A stretch of 64,000 bases of DNA, taken from Hofstenia miamia. Lineage: Eukaryota > Xenacoelomorpha > Acoela. How positions within the stretch are numbered: the stretch's first letter is position 1; the number at the start of each line of letters is the position of its first letter. The stretch is taken from assembly GCA_004352715.1 (NCBI GenBank), contig SCFE01000011.1, positions 1,748,814 to 1,812,813 of the forward strand, written 5' to 3'. The notes under the pieces were generated by a model that made no database searches, had not been told where the DNA came from, and saw nothing but the letters and a program-made list of their open reading frames with translations. This document shows positions 46,467 to 56,505 of this stretch, in pieces. The position numbers and the translations under genes were made by a program.

Positions 46467-47778
46467 TCAAAGTTGTGCAATAGCATATGAGTCTCTTTAC
46501 TACTTTAGTTAAAAAATAGAAAATTTAAACACATGTAATTAAACAAGATCAATATGCATAAATTCGTTTTAAAAATGGAAATGTCAAAAACATGAATTAC
46601 TATAATATACATGGACAATGAAAAAAAAGTATCAACATACCTTGTACTTTGCAGATAGATGCATTTGAAATCACTAGACCAAAACTTATTACCTTCAATC
46701 TTTAAGCTGTATAGTCACTGATCTCTCACATTCATTAATGCATTGGGGAAGTAAAGTACCACCTGATGGCACTATTGTTTAAATTCCTCATGCCAAAACA
46801 CTGTGATTGAATTACTCAGAAATTAACAAGAAACCATCTCAGCAATTCCATAGCAGTTCCCTAAAATTAACAAGTACAAATAATAATGTTTACTAACAAA
46901 GTGGAAATCAACACATTTAAATTTTAGTAAAAATACGAAATAATAATTTATTGGTCAATATAGCAAAAACAGCACCTAGAAAATTGTTTAACCACAGTAT
47001 AAGCTATCATGACTTGGCATTTTATTTTTCTTTTTAATGCATATTGTTTTACGATTATAATCTGCATGAAAACCAGAACATCAATATTTTGTGAAATTTT
47101 TTTTAATTGTATAAAGAAATGAGCTATGTCAGTTAGTGAAGCACTCTATTTGACCCAATATTAGAAATAATTAAACAATGTTAATATGATATTTGTTTTT
47201 GAAAATATAACAAGATTTACATTGTCAAACAAATTACCACACAACCCCTGTAAAAATTGAACAATGGCTTTGTTTTACTCAAGAATTTTGCTGATTTGTT
47301 CATTAAATATATAATTCCATGACTGAAATTTACTGTGAACTTTCCTTTTTTGCAATAAATGGTTGGCGTTCTAATAGGTTTTTGTTTTTAGTAATTACCA
47401 AAATCTTATAACAAATACGATTTAAAGGCATTGAAGTCTCTAACATACATTAGCATTAATTGTAAATATAATTAATTTTCGATTTTCACTGTTCTACATG
47501 AAGCTGGTTTTATTATAAAAACTATCAAATGTTATGACAAGTATGGTTTAAAGGCGTTGTACCCTCTAAGAAGGATTAACATTAATTGAAAGCATAAACT
47601 ATTTTTGCTCCCATTCTTGCACATGGAGAAGGAGTTGAATAGCTAGTCAAACAGATTGTTATAATTAAAACGACGGAATTTTCCACATTTCTATGCACTA
47701 ATGAGCTTTGTTGAACTTTTGCATATATTTCTAAGACCCAACATGTTTGTCCAACGCATCAATGCATAGATTTGAAGA

Positions 47779-47850
47779 TGGATAGTTGTAATTGGCATTA
47801 CACCAGTCAATTTCTGACATAGTGTTGCTGGTTTGAATCCAGCGTATCCA
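47779..47850 (+). tRNA. tRNA-like sequence, probable pseudogene
   Basis: A 72-nt segment has TGGATA pairing with terminal TATCCA, a D-like arm (GTAA/TTAC), a short GTCA/TGAC stem and a good T-arm (GCTGG TTTGAAT CCAGC) containing the B-box-like GGTTTGAATCC. The A box is poor and the anticodon loop is short. A decayed tRNA or a tRNA-derived SINE head is more likely than a working tRNA. The left arm lacks it. Confidence 0.3.
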
Positions 47851-49200
47851 AAGTATTTCTCATTTTTCATGGTTTTAGCTAAAAAATATATAATTGATGT
47901 AAAATATATGCAGGGAGGAAAATACATCCAACAAAAAATATATATTTACACCTTCTAAAAATAAAATTACATGCTAAATTTCAACACAGTCCTTGGATTA
48001 CAGCCAATATATTTCGGAGGTTTGTTCTCACGTCAATGAACTTTAACTCCAATTATTATTTTAAACCATGATTCAGCTCGATGTGCATAGCACTTTGGGA
48101 GGAAGAAGCAGTTGCCATTTGCCAAAATAATTTTTACCGCAGAACGCACTTTGTCTGAGTTTGATATACATTGCGTATTATAAACTGTTCACCAACTGGC
48201 AATTCATAAAGAGATATGTATTGTACATGACGAGCTCCTTCCAAAATTAAGTTAAGTTCGCCAACTAGTACAGGACACAATAATTTCTCCTCTGCCTTTA
48301 CCAAACATTGCACGTCAGATACAGTTTTTTCCTGTTGCCTTTGGTTATTCCCCCAACGTTCTGTCTTTAGACATCCTTGTAGCTTTTCTCACCATTCTCA
48401 TTAGTCAAAGAGAGAATAAAGTTAAAATTAACATGCATTTATTGGAGAGCTTCAACGTCTAAACCAATCAAAATAATGTATCATCACTGATGTATTAACA
48501 TGTGAAAGAATGCAAGATGAAAGTGTATATACCCATCTAAACTCTTTTTAACTTGTAAATTGTGTTTTATCCCTAATACACCGTTCACTGATATTTTTAT
48601 CAGTTTCAAAAGCAAATATTATAAAATTTTGTATTTTAATGATAATTGTATTTTTCTTGAAGCAAATACGCCTCCATGCTTTAAAATATTGATCAATTTT
48701 CGTACAAACCAACTAATTTCTTAACAATACTTAGAAAATTTTTGCAAATGCGCTAATTGTTAAGACCTTTACTATACACCCATGTAAACTATGTCTACCC
48801 ATGACTATAAGTTAATTCCAAATATTTTGATGCGTCATGACCTTGATTGAATTCAATGCAACCCCCTATTAATAACAAAGTATAATATGAGCATGCATTA
48901 TTCATTAAGCTTGCTATCATATATAACAAATTCTCTAACACAAACACATACACTCTAATTTATTCATAGATTGTTTATGTATGCGTGAATATTCTCATCT
49001 TTTTGGCAACACACTCTCATTATTCATGACTTAATCACAAGGGCTATGACTCGTCAATTAGCACCCATCAATTAAATTTTAACAAATATGGAAAACGCTT
49101 TTTGATGAAATTGCTTCTGCAATTTCACCAAAAAATTTTTGTGACATATTTTCCCTTGGAAAACTGTCACAAAAAAGCGTTTGAAACAATGTCAGTGCCT

Positions 49201-49890
49201 TTTTTAGAACATTATTTTAACTTACTTCAATATTGAATTATACTAAGATCTTTAGACAGTCAGAACTCTACCAATTCTTATTCAATTCCTTAGCTCTTTT
49301 CACCATTCTTGACAGCTCCTTTAATTCTACATCCGAATGTTTATATTGTGTTTTTAATTACTATTCCCTTTGGGTTATTAATGCTTTAATTTTGTAAATA
49401 TACATGCATAGTAGTTTGTAGTATTTGTTTATTTTAGCAATAAATTTGCTTGACTCAACTTTCTTTATAGGTTTTTCGACTATATCAACTGACGCATTTC
49501 GGAACCCTATTCCTCCGCGAGTTTTGACCTTATGGAGTAAGGTTACATAGCAAAATGTCCGCAATCACTAGCTATATGTGAAACTATTATTTATTTTTCG
49601 AATTTATCTATACTTGTTGGACAGTGTTGACATTTTTCACTTTTGTAAGTTTCGATTATTATAATTAATAAAGTGGACCAACTTTGGATACCCACATCTC
49701 AATGAGTTTTTATAATATCGACACAGTTTAAATACCATTCGATGCACGCTGAATAGTTCCATGTTAAAATATTTTTTATTTTTCGAATTTATCTAAACTG
49801 CTTGTGTTATAAAATAAGGCCGCTAGTGCACATAGGAATTTCTCTAATAATAAATGTGTCGTTTTAAGGAACTTAATTAAACTTAATAAG
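49201..49890. other. Gene-free spacer
   Basis: AT-rich sequence. A TTTTTCGAATTTATCTA word occurs twice (near 49591 and 49774). No gene was seen. Confidence 0.4.
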
Positions 49891-50059
49891 AAGATAGATT
49901 TTACAAATTATTCCCTCTAAATTTACAAGATTTTACAATTATAATTATCTAAACTTTAAAAATGGCAAGTTAAATTTATAAATGTAGTATTCGTTTGTGT
50001 TTTTTGATGTAATTGAGAACAAATTTACAACATCAGACATTCATTTCATTTATTAACAA

Positions 50060-50565
50060 CGCTATATGGATGATATATTTGCATTAGTAAAAGAGGAAGA
50101 AACATCAGCAAACAAACTTACAAAATTGAATTTGATTGACAAGAATATTCAGTTTACAAAGGAGATTGAATCTAACAACAAATTTCATTTTTGAATGTAC
50201 AAATAACTAGAAAAGATTACAAATTTGAAACTGGAATCTATTATAAACCAACAGACACAGGATTGTTATTGAACTACAACTCAAATACGCCTTTAAATTA
50301 CAAAATATCATTAATTCATCAAATATTTGACAATTACAGCAAATATAGAACAATTCAACAAAAAATAGGAAAACTTAAGATAGAATTAAAGAATAAATAT
50401 CCAAATAATTTCATAGATCAATATATTAGGAAATCACTAGAAGACATTTTAATTAAGAACAAAAGATCAAAAAACAATCAAACAAATTATAAACATTGTT
50501 TTAAGATCGAATATAGAAGACTAAACACTGAAAACATGATTAAAGAACTCAAAAAATATCAATAA
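50060..50565 (+). pseudogene. Penelope-like RT C-terminal part
   Basis: The fragment starts at the RT catalytic box RYMDDIFALV, then NIQFTKEIESNNKFHF. After a one-base shift at about 50190 it reads LNVQITRKD, IYYKPTDTGLLLNYNS and PLNYKISLIH. This is the YxDD box, the FLDV strand and the YRKPT..G..LNY..HHP thumb block typical of these RTs. A lysine- and asparagine-rich linker follows, ending at a stop at 50563-50565. Confidence 0.72.
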
Positions 50566-50795
50566 TTAAAGAAAATGTTGGATTTATATATATCAATCAT
50601 AAGCTAAGAACAAAATGTCAATTAAAATCTACAACTGAAGAAACCAATAAATCAAATATAATTTATCAAATCAAATGCACCTGCGGTGAAGATTATATTG
50701 GTTTTTCTAGTAGGCAACTATCAAGAAGAATTAAAGAATATGAAACCAGGTCTAGTGTATCTTATCATTTAATTAAGTGCGCACTAAATTTTTAA
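50565..50795 (+). pseudogene. GIY-YIG endonuclease domain of the Penelope-like element
   Basis: In the next frame the sequence reads IIYQIKCTCGEDYIGFSSRQ then LSRRIKEY. The IYQI and DYIG strands correspond to the GIY and YIG motifs, followed by the usual Arg helix (R..RIKEH). In the intact element it would be one protein with the RT, with the nuclease nicking target DNA. The stop and frame change separate them here. Confidence 0.75.
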
Positions 50796-50992
50796 ACAAA
50801 AATATTATATCAGACATCAAGATAGAGTAATTAAAAAATTATTGAGAGTATTTTTATAAAATACTTGCAACAAAATTTGAACACAAAATAAGACCATATT
50901 TATAAATTAAACTTGCCATTCTTAAAAATTTAGAGAATTATAAATATAATTGTAAAATCTCGTAAATTTAGAGGGAATAATTTTGTAAAGAA

Positions 50993-51660
50993 ACTGACAA
51001 TGACTTTGTAAGTCAAAATATATATTTTGAATATTTCTATTAAAGTGATTAAAGATCCTTAAGAATTCTCAAATATATGATTATTTCAATATACTGACTT
51101 CCAAGTATGGAAAATATACAAATACTCTGAAATTATTTATACATTGGCTATGTAATGTTTAAAATGCAATACACACTACATGGCAAACTGGATTTTTATG
51201 TACAATTTATTTGGCATTATTGTTCATACACATTATTTCCTGCATTATGAATGTTTGCAGCCTTTAAGCCTTAGTCATTATTCATGAATTAACAACAGAA
51301 TAAATGCTTTTGTGGTCTGATTCATTTCTCTCAGTTTACTTAAACATTTGAACATTTCATGATTTTCAGCGTTATCTATACATAGAGGCTATCTGATGAT
51401 CTTTTCTGCATTGTTCACATTTTATGAATAAAATGCTTAAATTATCAATGACTTTATCTTACCTACACTCTAAAAATTCTCCAAATCATTTTTTTTTCAT
51501 GATAACTTATTTATGTATTTTTTGCATAAAAATTCGTCATATTATATATCATAAATCTCAATTTATAAAAATGAATTTTCTGCATTTTGTGTTTAAACAG
51601 CAATAACAAATTTAAATATACAAATTTCGACAAACATAAAACATTTTTCCACATTAAAGA
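50993..51660. other. Gene-free spacer
   Basis: AT-rich and non-coding. It is the likely 3' flank of the minus-strand gene that ends at 51664. Confidence 0.4.
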
Positions 51661-51663
51661 TGA

Positions 51664-51730
51664 TTAAGAACTGCTATCAGAATCAAGTATCACTCTCTTC
51701 TTTTTCACAGGCTCCTGCGAACTGCTAGTA
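51664..51730 (-). CDS. Unrecognised minus-strand gene, last exon
   Basis: Acceptor TATTTAG on the minus strand precedes 67 nt. The first base completes an Ile codon from the previous exon, then TSSSQEPVKKKRVILDSDSS and a final Ser run to TAA. The basic KKKR next to an acidic/serine LDSDSSS tail resembles a nuclear-localisation plus CK2-type tail. Function is unknown. Confidence 0.6.
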
Positions 51731-51852
51731 CTAAATACACAAGCCATGAAGGAGTTAACAATATAAATTTGAAATAAACATCAATAACATATTTTTACTA
51801 TTTGAATATTCTTCAGAATTGTTACTATAAATGTATTTTTAACTTTACTTAC

Positions 51853-51909
51853 ATATTTTGTTCTGTTGATTCATCATCAGAGTCTAAGATCTCATTTCTT
51901 CTCTGAGAA
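51853..51909 (-). CDS. Unrecognised minus-strand gene, penultimate exon
   Basis: 57 nt, acceptor GTTTTAG, donor GTAAGTAAAG, open in the phase that fits both neighbours. It encodes SQRRNEILDSDDESTEQN. It echoes the next exon's ILDSD motif, so the C-terminus has two SD-rich repeats. Confidence 0.6.
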
Positions 51910-51978
51910 CTAAAACAAAAAGTCAATAGAACTATTTTTACAATACATTATATATATAAACAAAATATATATACTTGC

Positions 51979-52064
51979 CTTTTGTACAATTCCCACGCAT
52001 AATCCATAGCCTTGCGCTTTGTACACCAAATACAAACATATTTGCGCTTTGTACAAACACATTC
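51979..52064 (-). CDS. Unrecognised minus-strand gene, Cys-rich exon
   Basis: 86 nt, acceptor TTGATAG, with a non-canonical GC donor (AAG|GCAAGT, a known minor GC-AG type). It encodes ECVCTKRKYVCIWCTKRK then AMDYAWELYK, with CxC and CxxC pairs and a doubled CTKRK, a possible small zinc-binding unit. Upstream exons were not found. The two CTKRK codings coincide with a TGCGCTTTGTAC repeat that also occurs outside the exon, so a repeat origin is possible. Confidence 0.5.
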
Positions 52065-52678
52065 CTATCAAAAAAATATATTTCAACAAGCAACAATTAT
52101 GCTACCTTTCTTAAAAAACGCAAATAGGTCTGACTTTAGAATAAATGTTTAAACCAGATTTTTCGTTTACTTGTGAAACTCAGCAATTCATTATACTCAA
52201 GGTACCTAGCCGAATTAACATAAATCCTTCTTTTACTGTGTCTTCTAAATTAAGTGTACGTAACACATGCAATATATATGTTATAAGTATTATTTACTAT
52301 AAATACCTAACTAGGTAAATCGATGCGATTTAATGTATTTACACGCGTATAAACAGTGATTAATTTGCCTGATGCACAAAGAGCAATTACAAAATTTACT
52401 TTGAGTAGAGCTTTCCAACTGCACATTCAGGGGCATTTGCATTTTTTGAAGATTACAAGAGAATTTTTTAAAAAATGTACAAAGCGCAAGTGTGCGTATT
52501 TTTATATAGAATAGAAATTTCAATAAATGTTTTAACAGAAATATGTGAATTTAAAATTGCTTCAGAAATTGACATTTACTAATATATAAGTATAGTCTAA
52601 AAACATTTATTTTTACTGAACTGCTAACTTGCGCTTTGTACTTTTCTGAAATTTCCATAGTGCAAAGCGCAAGTATGA

Positions 52679-52716
<38 letters not shown>

Positions 52717-52747
52717 TATATACATATATATATATATACATATTATA
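52065..52747. other. Repeat-bearing spacer with (TA)n
   Basis: CTTGCGCTTTGTAC-type words lie at 52477-52490 (reverse), 52628-52641 and 52660-52673 (reverse). The last two form a 46-bp hairpin. A long (TA)n tract fills 52681-52747. Confidence 0.6.
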
Positions 52748-53337
52748 CATATCATGGTTCAGCGAGTTTGCATCAAGCCTGAAATTGGCAAATTTTTAAT
52801 ATATATAGGAGGTACTATGGACATTATGTATTACATCACGCATGTTTTTGAAGGTCGAGTGATTCAACAAATGCTTGAATGGTTTCCAGATGGCTCAGGT
52901 GTTTTCCAGCAGGACAATGCCCTATCTCATAACTCACGCAAAACCAAAGCTTGTCTTGATGGACACAACATCAATGCCATGAAGTGGCCTGCCCAATCCC
53001 CCGATCTGAACCCAATAGCGAATCTGTGAAACAGAGATTCAGAAATTCCAAAGCTCATTCTTGGAGCGAAATAACATCTTCCTTTACAAAAATATGAAAT
53101 CGAGATGAAGAAATTCAAGAAATGTGCAGGCATTTGGTTGAAAATACGCTGCAGCGATCGCTACCCGTGGTGGACATACGAAATATTAGAAAGCTTAGTG
53201 TTTTTTACTTTTTTCCTAATCCTTACAATAAATTCAATGTTATCACGAGGAATCCTTATTTTTATTTCGATTTCAAGTGGTTAGATATTAAAAATCCGTA
53301 AATTTTGGCCTTGATGCAAACTCGCTGAGCCATGCTG
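52748..53337 (+). mobile_element. 590-bp Tc1/mariner deletion derivative
   Basis: Inverted ends share TCAGCGAGTTTGCATCAAG (left near 52758-52776, right near 53308-53328 in reverse). TA flanks both ends and the insertion sits in a (TA)n tract. Inside, only the C-terminal half of a transposase remains. Confidence 0.78.
52754..53200 (+). pseudogene. Tc1 transposase C-terminal fragment
   Basis: The frame reads VFQQDNALSHNSRKTKACL and then MKWPAQSPDLNPIANL, the second aspartate block and the PAQSPDLNPIE(N)L block of Tc1-type DDE transposases. The last acidic residue is changed (IANL for IENL), a stop follows at once, and the DNA-binding half is missing. Downstream, other frames carry the family's C-terminal helix in broken form. 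Confidence 0.8.
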
Positions 53338-53808
53338 TATATATATATATATATATATCCGCTTTTTGCTATGGAAAATGCAAAAACCTTATATTTGGCG
53401 GGAAACAATCTGAAATTTGTAAGGCATTTAGAGGGAATCGCACTTTTCCCCAAAATTCCTATTTTTTGGCTATTGCTCCCTCAGTATTCACTCGAACTTA
53501 AATATATTTACCATGGAGATAGCTAAATTCAAGAGACATTACCCTGCAAAATTTCAAAGAATTATGTTTAGAAACGCGATCATGATGAGGTTTTTTAAAA
53601 ACATTTAGCGGGAGATATATATATATGTCGTGCTCAATCATGTGTCTTGCTCAATTCTAGATTTGAGCAAACGCAATTGCTCAATCGTGAATAGTACGAA
53701 AGTTGCGCTATCCTAGAAATACGCAGTATATATATATATATATATATGAATGAGCAATGTTAAATCGCGTATTGCGCAACTGGCTATTGATTCTCATTCA
53801 GCTAGCGA

Positions 53809-53815
53809 TATAAAG
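53809..53815 (+). promoter_or_regulatory. TATA box of the Ginger-like gene
   Basis: TATAAAG lies 59 bp upstream of the ATG at 53868, between the left TIR and the gene, the expected place for the element's own promoter. Confidence 0.45.
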
Positions 53816-53867
53816 CCAGCTGCATGTAGCTCACTTATTATTATTGTGGTAACTTTACGCTCATATC

Positions 53868-55404
53868 ATGGAAGCAGAATTTAACAAAAAGTTAAAAGTT
53901 TGGAGAAATGACCAGACAAATAATTTCATATTATCAAGTGCCGAGTATGAAGATCTGTGGAAGAAAGTAACAAGTTTGAATGGTGATGAAACGAAAACTA
54001 AAACGACAAAAGAATACAGACTTAGAAAACGTTATGTTCCTGTTAATATTGCCGGTATCAAACGATTAAAGAAGTTTGACACAGACCACTATTTTATACC
54101 TATGGAAGAAATATTTACATTTATAAAGGAAGCTCATGATCAAGGTCACGGTGGTTACAAACGAACACTAGCCAAGTTGAAAACCTATTGCAATATAAGC
54201 AGAAAAATGGTCAAATTCTTTGTTAATATTTGTGAGGCATGTCAGCAGAAGAAGTGCCAAAAGAAGAAATTGGTTGTTAAGCCAGTTAGAAGCAAAGATT
54301 TTTTATCCAGAGGTCAGGTTGATCTTATAGACTGGAGAACAGAACGAGATGGAGAATATAACTGGATTCTCAACTATCAAGACCACTTTACTAAGTTTGT
54401 TATGCTTAAACCACTGAAAACTGAGCGTGCGGAAGAAGTTGCATTTGCCCTTCTTGACATCTTTTTCTTTTGGAGCACCGAATATACTACAAAGTGACAA
54501 CGGGAGAGAATTTGTTAATCGTGTTATTGAAGAATTAGCAGCATTGTGGCCAGGTATGAAGATAGTACATGGCAGAGCAAGACATCCGCAATCTCAAGGA
54601 AGTGTGGAACGGGCGAACGGAGATGTCGAGGACATGCTTAGAACATGGATGAAAGACAACAAGACTACCAAATGGTCCGTCGCTTTAAAATTCATACAAT
54701 ATTACAAGAATTCTTCTCTGCACAGGGTACTGAAACAATCTCCAATGGAGGCTCTCTTTGGTACAGTATCTACGCCTTTGAATAGTCGCTTACCAAAAAA
54801 TGTTCTTGACAGTATACACAATGAAGATGACTTAAAAGCAGCACTTATGCAAGCGAATGGAGACGAAGTTGAAAAAGACGAAGTTGGAGAAGAAGCTGAA
54901 GGAGAAGAAGTTGAAGGAGAAGTTGGAGATGAGGATGGTGAAATAGTGGCGGTAGAGTCAGATCGAAAAGAAGCACGTTGCAGAGCTCGCCGATTAGCAC
55001 GTGATGGTCAACAATCGCAGGCAGAAGAAATGACACGACGATCTAAGAAAAAGTTGGATCCTATCAAAATTGGTGATACTGTACTTGTTCCCATATCTCA
55101 ATTTGATCGTTCTCGAGCATCTTTGAAAAACCTACTGGGAATAGCTACTGAAGGAGACTACTCTTCCGGATACATCATTAAAACCAAATATGCTATCTTG
55201 AACACAAGACTATTTAATGGGTTTATTCTCAAGTCATTCGTCACATTGACTCTCACAGAAGATAGTCCAAACAATATATTATCAATTCGGGCAGCTGCCA
55301 AACAGGAGAGCATTGGTATAGGCGGCACAGGTCAAGGTTATTCAAAGTGCAATTGTACTGGAACATGTCAGAGAAGAACATGTAGATGTAAAAAAACTCG
55401 TTAA
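53868..55404 (+). pseudogene. Ginger-like integrase/transposase with one frameshift
   Basis: This DDE recombinase would cut and join the element ends. The first frame (53868-54497) has a zinc finger (H90, H94, C122, C125) and the first catalytic Asp in QVDLID (D152). One extra T in the T-run near 54463-54470 shifts the frame. The second frame continues with FGAPNILQSDNGREF (second Asp) and HPQSQGSVERANGD (catalytic Glu), about 36 residues apart. A Glu/Val/Gly-rich acidic stretch follows (about 54860-54960), then a C-terminal Cys-rich CNCTGTC..RTCRCKK. This matches KRBA2/SCND3-like integrases of Ginger elements. The shift may be real or a homopolymer error. Confidence 0.82.
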
Positions 55405-55610
55405 AATGTTCCACCCATTGTCATCCAAATGGGAAAAAATGTTTGAACAAACTGTGACTTTATTAAGCTGTACTAATTAATTTTTCATTTGTGTTTTTTC
55501 GAACATAATACATGCTTTTTGCGCAATTTTGATGCTCAATTCTAGAATTGAGCAATACCGTTTGCTCAAATCTAGAATTGAGCAAGACACATGATTGAGC
55601 ACGACATATA

Positions 55611-56475
55611 TAAAGATTTGAGAGTAATTTTTTGTTATGAAAATAGCTTTTAAATGTTTTTTGCCTTTGTTAAAATACTGTTTTTGTTTTTATGTGCTGC
55701 TATTTGTATAATCCATTTTTAGTATTTATCCTTCGTTATGTTAAACGATGAGTTATATTCGCAAGTTTCAATAGATCAATCGCAAATTGGAAGTGTATAT
55801 AAAAATTTTCTCTAATTTTAGAGCGAAATATAAGCTCAGACAATCATTGCAGCAATGTGCTTTCAAGGATAAATCAGCAATTTTAAAAAGAATATTCACT
55901 TGATCGATGCAAAAACTAAGCAGCAAAATATGCAAAAAGACTCTAAGCCTTTAGCTAAAAATAATAGAAACCATCAATACAATGAATTAAAAATATGATT
56001 TAAGTGTAACAGAGAAATACATGATATTCACTTACTACAAGGACATGACAGAAAGTGTAAATGTAGACAAAATATTATATTAATGTTACTCAATAACAAT
56101 TTTTACTGTTTTAAATGTTATTTTTGTTTGTAAGCAATAGGAAGTTTCTTAGTTATCGAAATATAAACAATTTTAAATCAAGTGAAACTTCATGATTTAC
56201 GGTATTGGGTTACACTAAAATTTACGAAGACAGACATTCCAAGACGTGCAAAGGCATTTTATGTCATTAAACGGATTTGTAGAAATATTAAATTTGTCGT
56301 TTTTTCTTTGTACTTTCCAAAATAATCTTGTTTGATGTGCGTTATTTATGAAATAGTACAAAGCGTTCAAAATAACGTACTTTCAAAAAAGTGTACCTCC
56401 TGGTAAATTTTTAAATAGGTGTACCACATGGTAATATATTTGTACTAAATGCTGTACAAAATTGTATCTATTTGT
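55611..56475. other. Gene-free spacer
   Basis: AT-rich; nothing recognised apart from GTACAAAGCG words near 56356, echoing those at 52.0-52.7 kb. Confidence 0.4.
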
Positions 56476-56505
56476 AAATAATAATAATAATAATAATAAT
56501 AATAA
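56476..56505. repeat. (AAT)n microsatellite, tail of the LINE on the minus strand
   Basis: Nine or so AAT units abut the 3' end of the minus-strand LINE, whose strand therefore ends in (TTA)n. Confidence 0.75.

Larger units (their letters stand above)
43583..49200. repeat. Right arm of the Polinton-derived palindrome
   Basis: Inverted counterpart of 34740-42840, shorter by about 2.5 kb. The inner part (43.6-46.3 kb) is CpG-poor like the left arm, while the outer part (about 46.4-49.1 kb) keeps many CpGs. Last detectable similarity is the TTTTCCAAGGGAAA block near 49145-49165, with weaker similarity to about 49200. Confidence 0.85.
49895..50992 (+). mobile_element. Penelope-like element remnant with inverted terminal repeats
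   Basis: About 90-bp inverted repeats (49895-49985 and 50895-50992) share ATTATTCCCTCTAAATTTAC and GGCAAGTT blocks. They bracket the end of a reverse transcriptase and a GIY-YIG endonuclease, the domain pair that defines Penelope-like elements, which often carry inverted terminal repeats. The element is 5'-truncated: most of the RT palm is missing. Confidence 0.72.
53626..55606 (+). mobile_element. Ginger-like DNA transposon (KRBA2-type integrase), full length
   Basis: The 1981-bp element has TIRs of about 65 bp starting TGTCGTGCTCAATCATGTG, flanked by tata on both sides (53622-53625, 55607-55610), consistent with a 4-bp duplication, although it sits in TA-rich DNA. TGT...ACA ends plus a retrovirus-like integrase without gag or RT match the Ginger group. 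The TIRs contain the perfect palindrome GCTCAATTCTAGAATTGAGC. A single gene fills the centre. Confidence 0.78.

Noticed and set aside
47691-47927. 78-codon minus-strand frame in the right arm
   Set aside because: It runs through the tRNA-like segment in reverse, and the left arm has no matching frame.
54845-55036. Leu-rich minus-strand frame in the Ginger-like gene
   Set aside because: Shadow of the Glu/Val/Gly-rich coding repeat on the plus strand.
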